The translations under genes and the position numbers were made by a program. Shown piece by piece: positions 34,701 to 43,573 of a stretch of DNA of 64,000 nt. How positions within the stretch are numbered: position 1 is the first letter of the stretch; each line of letters starts with the position of its first letter. The notes below the pieces were generated by a model, which worked only from the letters and a program-made list of their open reading frames with translations, had not been told where the DNA came from and made no database searches. Source of the DNA: Tilletia caries (Eukaryota > Basidiomycota > Exobasidiomycetes > Tilletiales > Tilletiaceae); NCBI GenBank assembly GCA_032718865.1, contig JALUTQ010000033.1, positions 496,001-560,000 of the forward strand, written 5' to 3'.

Positions 34701-36307
34701 CCTTCGATCTCGTGCTTGGCCTACCACGCTCACCGTCCGGAAACGACGCGGTGCTGGTGATGCACGATGTGTTCTCGCGCATGGTGTTGCTTGAGCCCTG
34801 TAAGGCCACGATCGATGCTGCTGGCATTGCGGCGCTCATCAGCAACCGCATCCTACGATTGGGCTGGCGGCCTCGTCGCTTAGTGTCGGATTCCGAGGCG
34901 CGGGTGACGGGTCGAATAATGCAGGCGTTGGCGGAGTCGTTGAAGGCGCGGTTGACCCCGTCCCCGCCTCACCATCAGCAGGCGAACGTCGTAGAACGAG
35001 CGGTCCAGACGGTTCAGCACGCCCTGCGCGCCCTGACGGAGAAGGGCGCTGCTGGGTGGGATCGTCGCGTCGTCCCTGCCGTGGAAGTAGCAATGAACAG
35101 CACCCCGAATGTGACTACCGGCTATGCGCCGTTCGACCTTGTATTCCTCGCACATCCGGGGGCCGCGCACGCCGTCATTGATGCTGGCAACGCCCGACCT
35201 GGGGAGTCGTTCGAGGACCGGCTGTTGGCTGCGAATGAGCGGTTGGAAGATGCTCGCCGAGCCATCAGTGTGGCGCGCGCACAACAGAAACGTCGGTACG
35301 ACGCGTCTCGTGGGGCGCTGCCGGTGCTCGCGGTTGGCGACCAGGTCTTCGTCCGTCTGCGTGACCGCCCCGTTGCTGGGTTTGGTCAGGGGAAGCTCGA
35401 CGGGCGGAAGTTGGGTCCGTTCCGCGTCGGCGAAGTGCTGTCGAGTCACCGGGTGCGTTTGGAGTTGCCGGAGTCCCTGGGGATCGGAAAAGAGTTCGCC
35501 GTGGATCAGTTGGATGTCCCTCCTCGTTCGCCGGACCCGTTCGCCGCGAGCAGGGACCTACCTGGGATTGTCCCTCCTCTGGTCATCACCGATGATGCCG
35601 CGCCTGGCCGTGCTCATGTTGATGAGCCGGGACCTGCTGCTGAGCCGGACGCGCGCGTCGATCCGGACAAGCGACTGGATGTCGCAGAGGGTGATCCTGC
35701 GGATGACGGCGATGCAGCGCATGTCGATCCGGTGCTGCGGCCGCGCGCGCGGGGTGCGCCGTCTGCGTTGCGCGACTTCGTCCTGTGTGTCCAAGACGCA
35801 ACGGTTGCGGAGACTGTGGTGGCCGCTGCGAAAGAGGACGGTGACGCTGGTGTGTGCGGGACTGTGATGGCTGCTGCCATGGATGGCCCGGAGGAGTCGA
35901 CCGTTGCGGTGCCGACTGAGTTGTTGCGGGGACCACTACCTGCGCCGAAACAGGTTCAGATCGGAGGCCGGTTAGTGACCCTGCGCGAACGACCTATCGC
36001 GTATCAGTCCAGACTCACCACGCCGTCAGAGAAACGCCTCGTCGCACCCGAGCTGGAGCTCTGCTGCTTCGCGTGGGCTTTCGCCCGTCTTGCCCACTTG
36101 CTCGAAGGTGCGGAGGTCACGGTCGTCACGGACCATCTTCCCATGGGGGCCATGTTGACGTCCGACGCTGGCGCACGATACGGGCCGACGATTTCGCGTT
36201 GCAGGGCGCTTTTGCTGCCGCACTTGCATTCATTCCGCTTCGTCCACCGGTCTGGCAGGTCGCACATCAACGTCGATGCTCTCTCGCGCTTGCCCGTTGC
36301 TCCTTAA
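31724..36307 (+). CDS. Ty3-type Pol: protease, RT, split RNase H, integrase
   Basis: 1527 residues. Aspartic protease at about 32220-32560 (LLDTGASLSCID, LLLGLDFI). RT at about 33220-34050 with FCVDYRSLN, PFSLRNAPAVFQRMMD and the catalytic YIDDVV. RNase H starts with RPYVLYVDASKDAFAAVLHQ (about 34200-34260) but then passes into the integrase. Integrase has the H-H-C-C zinc motif (HDDNGH...HCAVCQ), first Asp in FDLVLG, second in LVSDSEA and Glu in ANVVERAVQ. At the very C terminus (about 35940-36300) the rest of RNase H appears: PIAYQSRLTTPSEKRL, ELELCCFAWAF, VTVVTDHLP and SHINVDALSRLP, carrying the remaining acidic residues. The frame is +1 relative to gag, with stops between, so no simple frameshift joins them. 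Confidence 0.93.
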   Translation: MNDEGQYQSSRPGELAHIEPHCSPRHSPDGCKSRGEWAASPCGPTGDLSTGYCAPLVPRVVKAEGLDHPLTGDPVDNSSGESPPPLIASSESGTENNESVLNQHASPLWFDNRPQLHAVRALPVDEQSRPLARPTRRCGTVVRLPPSTDTGTGRAHRRHVPLTTHIHLNDAGSPALSSLLDTGASLSCIDAELLAKLGGTPSGSPMRVHGLGDVETLGWATITFFIPARDSHGFALMLEVALDFHVLPAFAPGLLLGLDFIQGHGVTIDAPRGKATVLRYAFDVAEHLPSPAAKEAVVCCVESVCLPGRSMTWIPVDVAALSSAVDYTFHPRLMTDPDESIKVVGPAALGNRSTTHVLLGNYGTRPVHLDRRTPVADAVAAQLGDLSAEPDVSHRFELGNAMTPSMVQKATADPGAWTSSVATGDDVDATVASPLDLFENVEEPAASLTRDAETVLVDDHFRVGVDASGHPHPDVVSLLRRHEAAFALDGRPGLIKGEEMPITLQEGAQLRSEPPRRASPEKRKAMDKAIEQLLDWKVIEPSTSPVSFPVLMVRQYNKWRFCVDYRSLNSATVADRYPLPTTDAVFQTLQGKRWYSSLDAIRGYHQHPVREADRWKTAFVCHRGLYQYRTVPFSLRNAPAVFQRMMDRVLGELRWKTAVVYIDDVVAATATLEEHLETLEVILSRATTMGLKFSPSKCTFAVPSLTLLGRKVSGAGVAVWQDRAKAVLDLPAPTTLRDLYHVLGLFGYYRGFIPRYAERAEPLTRLTQGWRWESVGDRTRLVRKDGTVASADKERLEWAAAQERSFIDLKNAIARPPVLAHPDPTRPYVLYVDASKDAFAAVLHQIFEDPVVDTAITAFPLAPAALVSAERWLAWLRTDRFFGPILRRVEGDDASESEWIVDQGLLLRRVDGRLALPEAAAPLVFRSVHDDNGHFGYTKTCLAVMKNYWRPRLAEMVSAWVRHCAVCQRAKLSRRVGELDVDKDAQFPFETCSFDLVLGLPRSPSGNDAVLVMHDVFSRMVLLEPCKATIDAAGIAALISNRILRLGWRPRRLVSDSEARVTGRIMQALAESLKARLTPSPPHHQQANVVERAVQTVQHALRALTEKGAAGWDRRVVPAVEVAMNSTPNVTTGYAPFDLVFLAHPGAAHAVIDAGNARPGESFEDRLLAANERLEDARRAISVARAQQKRRYDASRGALPVLAVGDQVFVRLRDRPVAGFGQGKLDGRKLGPFRVGEVLSSHRVRLELPESLGIGKEFAVDQLDVPPRSPDPFAASRDLPGIVPPLVITDDAAPGRAHVDEPGPAAEPDARVDPDKRLDVAEGDPADDGDAAHVDPVLRPRARGAPSALRDFVLCVQDATVAETVVAAAKEDGDAGVCGTVMAAAMDGPEESTVAVPTELLRGPLPAPKQVQIGGRLVTLRERPIAYQSRLTTPSEKRLVAPELELCCFAWAFARLAHLLEGAEVTVVTDHLPMGAMLTSDAGARYGPTISRCRALLLPHLHSFRFVHRSGRSHINVDALSRLPVAP

Positions 36308-36335
36308 CGACCAGAGACGGTCGTCTTTTCTCGTC

Positions 36336-36341
36336 GGGGGA
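36336..36341 (+). other. Short polypurine tract before 3' LTR
   Basis: GGGGGA immediately precedes the 3' LTR start at 36342, the position of the plus-strand primer in Ty3 elements. It is short, so support is positional. Confidence 0.45.
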
Positions 36342-36619
36342 TGTGCTATCGGCCAGATAGTCTCGCATTCCTTATCTTATCTTCCTTTCTCAGACTCCAC
36401 TTCAGACTCCATTCCCTTTGTTACGCACTCCTCCACTTCCCTTTGTCCTTGCCACTTTCTCCCAGGCTCGTGATCATGATCATCGCTCCCAGCAGCTCTC
36501 CCTATAACTCCCTCTCTCTTGTACATAATTCCCTTCTCTTTCCTCTAAATCAATCCTCACACTTCTCACTTCGCCTACTTGTTGGTTGCGGTACTTAGTG
36601 ATAAGTAACTGTGAGCACA
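36342..36619 (+). repeat. 3' LTR
   Basis: 278 bp, apparently identical to the 5' LTR from TGTGCTATCGG to GTGAGCACA. Followed by the TSD copy CTGTC. Confidence 0.95.
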
Positions 36620-36682
36620 CTGTCCCGCCGCGGTGAGTGAATGGCAGGGTTGGACTATGTGCTTTCAGAGTCCAGCGCGAAC

Positions 36683-36764
36683 TGTAGGAGTGGTGCCTGG
36701 TGAAGTGGTGAAGGACTTGTCGTGTCCCGTGTCCGGTGTGATTCAAGAGCCGCTCGTCCCGTGT
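36683..36764 (+). repeat. Inverted repeat, left arm (82 bp)
   Basis: The block running from TGTAGGAGTGGTGCCTGGTG to CCGCTCGTCCCGTGTG reappears inverted at 40194-40275 with very few mismatches. The two arms flank both the foldback and the GDH-carrying element. No coding content. Confidence 0.85.
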
Positions 36765-36967
36765 GTCCTGCTCGTCCCGTGCGGTCGCGGTGGTCGCGGG
36801 TTGATTGTGATCGATAAAAGGCAAGGGGAAACGTCCCGCTCCCGGAGTACATAGATCCAGATAGAACAATGGGAGGGAGCTAGCGGATGAGCGGACAAAC
36901 TTCTCAAAGGCAATTTGTCCGCCCTGAATCTCGTTTCGGCATTTGAATTCGTTTATGCGACCGAGGA

Positions 36968-38415
36968 ACAGAGGGAGTTTCAAAGTCCGGCAAAATATAT
37001 CATGATATGTCCAAAGTGTGAGATAAAAAGTGGACTTCTCACGATGTGTCTATGAGTGCCCCCTGGGGTTAAGGTGTGAGTTGTGTGAGTTTTGGTGAAA
37101 AGTAGGGTGAAATTTGACAGAATGCCCCTCCCTCGGCTCGAATTGGACAGAATGCCCTCCTCCGCCCGATTCGACAGAATGCCCCTCCCAAAAAAACCGC
37201 AACAACTGACACACCCAGAGATCAGCATCCGCAACCAAAGAATCATCGCGGGAGCCTCAAACTTGGCATGTAGGTAGAAGGGGCTATGATCAGTCCTCTG
37301 CGCTTTTCTTGTTTGAAGTCGATTGAGCCATTATGGAGCATTCGGTGTTCAAGCAAGGGCCAAAACTTCGACATAGCTTCGTTCTCGGCCGAGAGACCCT
37401 GAGACTTCGTCTGATCTCACCAAGTCGCCTCTTCTTCGAAAGCAGATATCTCTACGATGTACTTATAGAATGGACTCAAAAGAGATGGAGTGCGTTCAGC
37501 GTGTGCAGTAGTACACATGGTTGAGATTGCGGTCTGTTTTGAGGACTTCTGGCTGTGATGGTGATGCCTGTGGCAGGGGGATATTGTGGTGTATCACGTG
37601 GTTGGTTATAGGTTGTCTCGCTGAGCCCGCCTGCGGGTCAGGGACGTCCGCAGGACGGTCTCGTGACAAATGTCGGGGGTCTGAGTGAGAACGGCAACCG
37701 AAAACCACCATGAATTCTATGCAATCGAAGGAAGTCATCGATAGGCAACGCAATTGACGTCAAGTTCCGCAGGCATGCTCCGCTGTATTCCTGTCAGTAG
37801 TAGTGAAAAAATGGTGGTGTTTGGGCTACTCCTCTTTGCTCCATGGTGGTGTCAAGTTCTTCGAGAGCGAGCTTATGCATTAAGTAAAAACTGCATTGCA
37901 AAACTACTAAACAGGGGTCCTCATTCCCAGTCAATGGCTCCATTCTAAAGGCTCAAACTTCGCATGATGGGAGAAGTGCACAGGTTGAGGCGCTCTGCGG
38001 ATTTTGAGACTGCCATCTTCATTTCTTGCAGCGCGAAGAGCTTTCGAAGAAGGGCCAAATCGACATCGGTGGTGGCCGTTCCCACTCGCAGCGACCACAT
38101 TTGTCACGAGACCCCGCCCCAAGGGTCGGGTGTCTCAGCGAGACAAGGTTATAGGAGGGGCATTCTGTCAAATCGGGCGGAGGAGGGCATTCTGTCCAAT
38201 TCGAGCCGAGGGAGGGGCATTCTGTCAAATTTCACGAAAAGTAGGTCGATGACGTAGGTTTTCCAGCTTCTCACACTGGGGGTTCCCACTTCTCATGGGT
38301 TTGGGCGGAAGAAGTCTCCTCCATAGTAAAATTGCCATCGTGATATCACAAACGTGAGAAGTGGGGTCAACTTCTCATCATCTCACGGTTTTTTTGGGAC
38401 TTTGAAACTCCCTCA
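36968..38415. mobile_element. Foldback element with several inverted-repeat layers, 1448 bp
   Basis: Outer inverted repeat GAGGGAGTTTCAAAGTCC (36968-36985 and 38398-38415). A second inverted pair of about 90 bp with the internal motif ACAGAATGCCC three times lies at about 37104-37190 and 38150-38236. A third, imperfect pair with ACATTTGTCACGAGACC lies at about 37600-37715 and 38065-38150. If the next element is removed, the flanks read AGGAAC on both sides (36961-36967 area and 39986-39991), a likely TSD. No transposase seen. Confidence 0.75.
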
Positions 38416-38417
38416 GG

Positions 38418-39982
38418 ACTCAGTAAAACTGCATCGGCGCCTTTACCGCGCCAAAGCCGCACCAAGTCGAGGCACCCGCGCCGAACCCGCGCCTCCAGGG
38501 CTTCGAGAATTTTAGCTGTAGATTTTGCAGGCCTCACCCGCACCAAATCCGCGGCAGACCCGCAGTCGGCGCAGTCTCAGATTCTTCACAAGCATTTTGG
38601 AAATTGCAGAATTAGATCGGCGCAGCTTGAACGTGGCAACAGGCAAACCATGGATCGTTACGCAATGATGCTGCTGTGCTCCTGAAGAAAGACGGAGGAT
38701 TTCATGACATGGCCCATCACCAGACGCACAAGTCACAACCGTCTCTCCCTACAGGTGTGCCCTCGGCTTACCCTCTCTTGCCATAGCTGACCCTCCTTTG
38801 TTTCATACTACAGGGGGATTCCTCATTGACCCATTCTTCTCTCTCTTTCCCATCGACTCCCACAGCTTCATCTGTCCACACACCCTTCCCTAATCCCTCC
38901 ATCTGCATACATTGACCACTTCCCGTTCTGTCCTGCCATCATGTCTAGCTACCCTTCAGAATCTGGGTTCGAGCAGGTGATTCTGGTCTCCTTGCTTTTG
39001 GCACAACACATACCTTGTGCTCCTGCTGACCCCGTGCTGCTTTCTATCCCTCCCGCCAGGCCTTCGGTGATCTCACCAGCGCGCCCGGCTCCCTCTTCAA
39101 GACGAACGCTCAGTACCAGAAGGCACTCGGCATCGTACAGAATCCAGATCGCTGAGTCCCTGGCGCATGCTCTCCTTCTGCCGTTCTCTTGACGCGCTGC
39201 TGACCCTTCATGAATTCGAAACAGCGTTGTCTGGGAAGAAGACAAGGGTGAATGCCACGTCAACCGCGGGTACCGTGTTCAGGTAGGCCATTGACCGCGT
39301 AGACGCGTCTCATAACTCATTCTTCGTGCTTACCATGATACTTTTCAACAACGCTTCCACTTTAACTCCGCTCTTGGTACTTACAACGGTGAGCTTGCAG
39401 CAATGAACACAATGCTAACCGAGTCTTTTATTACAGGCCTGCCCATGGGCGGCGGCAAGGGCGAGTATGCGAGATAGTGTCCTTTCTCCGTCCTTATTTC
39501 CACGTCGCCCACGGCCCACGAGCTCTTCGAATCACGGGTGGTTCCGACTTCGACCCCAAGGGAAAGAGTGAAAGACCGATTCCGAGCTCCGTCGACCCCC
39601 TTCAACAAGAACGTGAGTGAATGCGCATACATTCCTCTATTTTTCCACCCTTCTCTAGGATTCAAGCAGCAGTCCTCATTGCTCAACACATCCCGTCTAC
39701 TAACGTTCTAATTCGTTGACCGTTCGAGGCGTTCAGAGCGAAGGGGACCAGTGAATGCAACCTTTGTTTCTACGTGTATTTTGATGTTGTGAATCATTGT
39801 GAGAATTGGGAAAGATGTGACTGGCGCCAGACCCGCACTCTGCCCGCGCCTTTCCCGCACCGATCCGAGTAAAATCTTCACAAGCGGGATTGGCGCGGAA
39901 GGAGTGCGGAAGACGCCAAACCCGCACCGATCCCGCTTTCGCTGGTTAGGTGCGGGATAGGTGCGGGTCCAGTTTTACTGAG
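38418..39982. mobile_element. hAT-like TIR element carrying glutamate dehydrogenase fragments, 1565 bp
   Basis: CTCAGTAAAACTG at 38418-38430 is inverted at 39970-39982. Direct repeats CTCAGGA flank it (38411-38417 and 39983-39989). Both ends carry many CCGCACC/GGTGCGGG subterminal motifs, as in hAT elements. The interior has no transposase but does hold exon and intron pieces of a host metabolic gene. Confidence 0.75.
38941..39605 (+). pseudogene. Captured fragments of NADP-glutamate dehydrogenase gene
   Basis: After an ATG at 38941 the pieces, separated by intron-like gaps, read MSSYPSESGFEQ, then AFGDLTSAPGSLFKTNAQYQ and ALGIVQNPDR, then WEEDKGECHVNRGYRVQ (about 39228-39282), FNSALGTYN (about 39360), GLPMGGGKG (about 39438) and GGSDFDPKGKS (about 39530). 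These are in order the N-terminal motifs of hexameric glutamate dehydrogenase, including the glycine-rich K-containing substrate loop. Extra bases and stops interrupt them, and the rest of the enzyme (including the NAD(P) domain) is absent. Intron positions appear retained, so the source was genomic DNA rather than cDNA. Confidence 0.8.
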
Positions 39983-40193
39983 CTCAGGAACGCTTCATCA
40001 AAAGTGGTCAGCAGCCAACACACACACACTAGACAGCCACGGGCTCGTCGCTCATCACTCATCCCCTCATCGTCTCGTCCATCAAGGTTGTCGAGGGTCA
40101 CACCGTGCACTTCCGCAACGATCCCTCGGCTGGATCTCCCAGGCCTGGGCCAACTCACAGAGAACGGGATGTCGCGGGCACGACTCCTACCTA

Positions 40194-40275
40194 CACACGG
40201 GACGAGCGGCTCTTGAATCACACCGGACACGGGACACGACAAGTCCTTCACTGCTTCACCAGGCACCACTCCTAC
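40194..40275 (-). repeat. Inverted repeat, right arm (82 bp)
   Basis: Reverse complement of 36683-36764. It lies between the GDH-carrying element and the esterase gene. Confidence 0.85.
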
Positions 40276-40664
40276 AATCCTACAGGTCTACAGCAGCATT
40301 GCTCGCCATCTCGCGCTCACTCAAATATGATTTAGCATGCTCCCTTGGCCGCAGCAGGCCTTGCATTATTCAGGCACAGGTGAAGGAGTAGGAGCCCCTT
40401 TGCCTGTCCCCGGCCCTGTAGCTGACTACTTCTGATCTGTCTCAGCAGAGCCGGTGTGCCTGCCTATCGTTGCCTCTGTTCGCCGTTCATGCATCGAGCA
40501 AACATCATAAAGGCTGACATTATGACATCTCCTCCCAACATTTGTCCTTCGAAGCAGCACTTCTCTCCTCGTCGCTCACCTTTCAACATTCTTCTCTCTT
40601 CGCTCTGGGATCTGCCTTATCTAGGACCAACGTCTTCCCTACAGAAACGCTCATCCGGCACACC

Positions 40665-42499
40665 ATGGTTCGACTCTCGAGCACTGCTTCACTCCTCCTG
40701 CTCGCAGTAGCAGCAATCTTCCCCACATCTACCGTCGCGGACAATCCTGTCTTCGCCACCAATGCCGCAGACATCCAAAAACCGCAAACCGACGGCGTCC
40801 GAACCTGGAGAACATATGCGAGTTCTGACTCGAGTTCTCAGCTCTGGAATATCTCCACAGTCTTGCCAAGTAAAAGTTTCAAATCCTCGACGGGTATTGG
40901 TGCGTACAGTCTCCGGCTCTCGGTCATCTCTAGCCTGTCCATGCCTTGAGCACCGCCGCTGACATTGGCAACCCTCACTCATTCAGGGATGTTTGGGTAC
41001 AACATCATCTGGCGAGGAGAAGCCCGGAACACATCTCGACCCCTGATGGTCGCCTTCGGTTCATCGGCCACTCGATGCGATGATATCACTGATCTTGCCT
41101 GCGTGCTTTCGAAGGGTCTCTCACTAGGCTGGCCATGGTTGATCCGCTCCAATGGCGCCTTCGCCAAAGCTATCCTCGAAGATGCCGGTATGGCTATCGT
41201 CATCCCTGTCTCACCCACCTGCTACAACACGACCCGGACCACCCCCGTCGGCGCCAACTGCGGGATCACCAATAAAAACCACATACTTCGACACTACCGG
41301 CCAGACGTCGTCATTGACGTGCTCTCCCGGGTTCAGCAGACTTTTGGCTTTGATACCAACTCTGTCGTTGCGAGCGGAATATCGATGGGCGGCCGCGGCG
41401 CCTTGCGACTCGGTACAGCCTACCCCTTGCGCGCCATCTCTGTTCTTGGTGGCGGGTTGGAGGTCAACGCCAACAAATACATGAAGTCACTTCCTTGGAA
41501 CGGGTGCGTAAGCGAATCTTCCTCCCTTCCTCCCTTTCTCCCTTCTCTTCCGCTTGCCTAGTCTTCTTTTCTCTCTCTGACCATTTCATCTTGTATCAAC
41601 AGCGGAGACTGCGGTGAAGGGTGCTACTCCCTCAACTTTGTCAACGTTGGCGGGACCTCCTGCAAGACAAAGGTGCCCGAGACTATGCTGGTGGCGAACA
41701 AGTTTGCCTCGATCCCCGTACAGATCTATGGAAGGTATGTTACTCTACCACTCGTCTATCGCTGTGGTTTCCGAGGTGGCCTTTGCTCAACTCCCTTGAA
41801 CTCTGCGAAAACCCTTCGTCTGTTACTGCTATCTACAGTCCTGCAGATACAATCGCAAACCTCACCACTATGATCCGACCGGCATGCACCGCCATCAACA
41901 ACGCCGGCGGTAAATGCAAGCTCACTGTGGTCTCCAAAGTGCCGGGAACAAATGGGGTCCCGGGCCACAAAGAGCTTTGTAGTCGGAGTTGGACGCTTGC
42001 GGATTTCAACTTTCTTGTGGCGGGGTATGGAGGCAAGCCCGTTGTGCTTGGTGGTCCGGCCAGTAGCACTTCTTTGACAACGACAACGACCTCGACAACG
42101 GCCACCTCGTCGGACAGCAGTACACCTACGAGCGTGACATCTACGACGGACAGCAGTACGCCTACAACTGTGGAATCTACGACGGACAGCAGTACGCCTA
42201 CGAGTACGGATCTGATACCTACGACGGACAGCAGTACGTTTACGAGTACGAGTGTGGCGCCTACGAGTACGGATGTGGTGTCCACGACGGACAGCAGTAC
42301 ACTTTCGAGTACAAATGTGGCGCATACAACGGACATCAGTACGCCTACTAGTGCAGCATCTACGTCGGACAGCAGTACGCCTACAGATGTCGCCTCTACG
42401 ACGGACAGCAGCAGCAGCAGTGAGACTGCGACTGCGACTGCGGCACCCACCGGCTCCTCGTCAAGTGACAGTGGCACCGGGGCTGACATGGCCCCCTAG
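40665..42499 (+). CDS. Secreted alpha/beta-hydrolase esterase with Ser/Thr-rich tail
   Basis: Exons 40665-40899, 40987-41503, 41603-41734 and 41839-42499 join in phase to 514 residues. A signal peptide covers about residues 1-25. The catalytic Ser lies in VVASGISMGGRGALRLG (GxSxG). The Asp of SPADTIANL and the His of GVPGHKELC are candidates for the rest of the triad. Paired Cys (GDCGEGCYSLN, SCKTK, RPACTAINNAGGKCK) suit an extracellular enzyme. The fold resembles the feruloyl esterase/PHB-depolymerase type; the substrate is unknown. From about residue 350 a Ser/Thr tail is built from repeats of TDSSTPT, a glycosylated linker lacking a recognisable binding domain or GPI signal. It follows directly after a transposon-rich stretch. 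Confidence 0.82.
42085..42420 (+). repeat. Minisatellite in esterase C-terminal coding sequence
   Basis: Imperfect copies of a unit containing ACGACGGACAGCAGTACG with variable spacers (about 36-45 bp) encode the TTDSSTPT-type repeats. Confidence 0.8.
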
Positions 42500-42509
42500 A
42501 CCGCAAGCG

Positions 42510-43345
42510 CCCCTCCTCGCCTTGTCCGACATTTCCACAGCAACTTCACAGCAACTTCCTCGCGGGTTTGGCTTTTTCCCTTCTTCCCTTCGTCACCACG
42601 TCACCCACAGTACCCGGCATGTGGTCCTCCTCGCCTTATCCGGCAGTTACAAATACTTAAACTTGCTCGCGGGTCTGGCTTCTTCCCTTCGTCATAAGGA
42701 ATGCAGCGCGTCCCTCAGAAAGTCCGGGAGCACGTGACTTTGATTGATTGATCAATCTTTGATCAATCTTTCTTTTACGCGTGCGTACGTCATTGCTTTA
42801 TATTCAACCCAAAAGTGAGACCGACATCAACCAACTCAGCAGTATGGACGAGTTGTTAGGAAAGTGGGTCAAATTTGTGCAGGTCACCTGTTCAAATCAG
42901 AGCTTTGCTTTTTTTTTCTTTGCACACTTCCTTTTTATTTTATTTTTTGCGGTTAGAATACGTGGTTGAAGGGTTAGAAGGAGACTGGTTAGAGTTGGGG
43001 TTAGGGGTTAGAGTTAGTGGGTGCGTAAGCACCCGTTAGAAAAGGTTGGATTGTCTTTGCGTTTTGGTGAAGAAGGTTAGAAGGGGGGGTCCGGGGGGTC
43101 TCCCCCCCGGCCCGAAGTTCCGATGGTGGCTCCCGGATTTTCTGAGGGACGCGCTACTGTCGTTCTTCGTCATGCGTCACGCGTCGCGCGTCACCGCGTC
43201 ACCGGTCACCTACAGCACATCTTCTCCTGAGCACCGGCAAGTGCCCTCCTGGCCTTGTCCTACAGTCACATAGAAACTCTCTCGCAGGTCTCGCTTCTTC
43301 CCTTCGTCACCGCGTCACCTACAGTATACCTGGGCATCTGTCATC
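42510..43345 (+). repeat. Dispersed short repeat (three copies, about 80 bp)
   Basis: Related blocks containing CTCGCGGGT(C/T)TGGCTT..TTCCCTTCGTCA, preceded by CTCCTCGCCTTRTCC, occur at about 42514-42600, 42628-42695 and 43240-43325. Two end in CACCGCGTCACC/CACCACGTCACCC. The middle and last copies flank the small TIR element below. Confidence 0.6.
42705..43155. mobile_element. Small TIR element, 451 bp
   Basis: AGCGCGTCCCTCAGAAAGTC at 42705 is inverted at the right end (to 43155), 27 bp with one mismatch. The interior is AT-rich with TGATTGATTGATCAATC, GGGTTAG-type repeats and a GC-rich block before the right end. I could not find a convincing TSD. No coding sequence. Confidence 0.6.
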
Positions 43346-43573
43346 GTCTTGCAAATATTATACACACGATTACCTATGACTCTCGTTCACGCCAAGGAAC
43401 CTCTCTCGTTGAGAATTCTCCATGGACTTTAAGGAAGTGAATTCTGGGAGGCCCGTACTTGTCCATCGTTCGCAGAATATGGGCAACGATGTGCAATTGC
43501 GGAGTCGAAGCAGACTGCATCGGATGGCGACTGGGTCAGTTCTTCGTGGGGAGATAGTGACTGCGTCTGTACT

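Larger units (their letters stand above)
29892..36619 (+). mobile_element. Ty3-type LTR retrotransposon, complete, 6728 bp
   Basis: Two 278-bp LTRs that look identical by eye bound separate gag and pol frames. The target-site duplication is CTGTC (29887-29891 and 36620-36624). Domain order in pol is protease, RT, first part of RNase H, integrase, second part of RNase H. RT before integrase places it in Ty3 type. Identical LTRs and open frames argue for recent movement. Confidence 0.95.

Noticed and set aside
42781..42969. Short ORF ending in a Phe-rich hydrophobic stretch
   Set aside because: Lies in the T-rich interior of the 451-bp TIR element and is explained by composition.
43055..43115. 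G/C runs as quadruplex or recombination signal
   Set aside because: They are the usual GC-rich subterminal block of a small element; no further evidence for a function.
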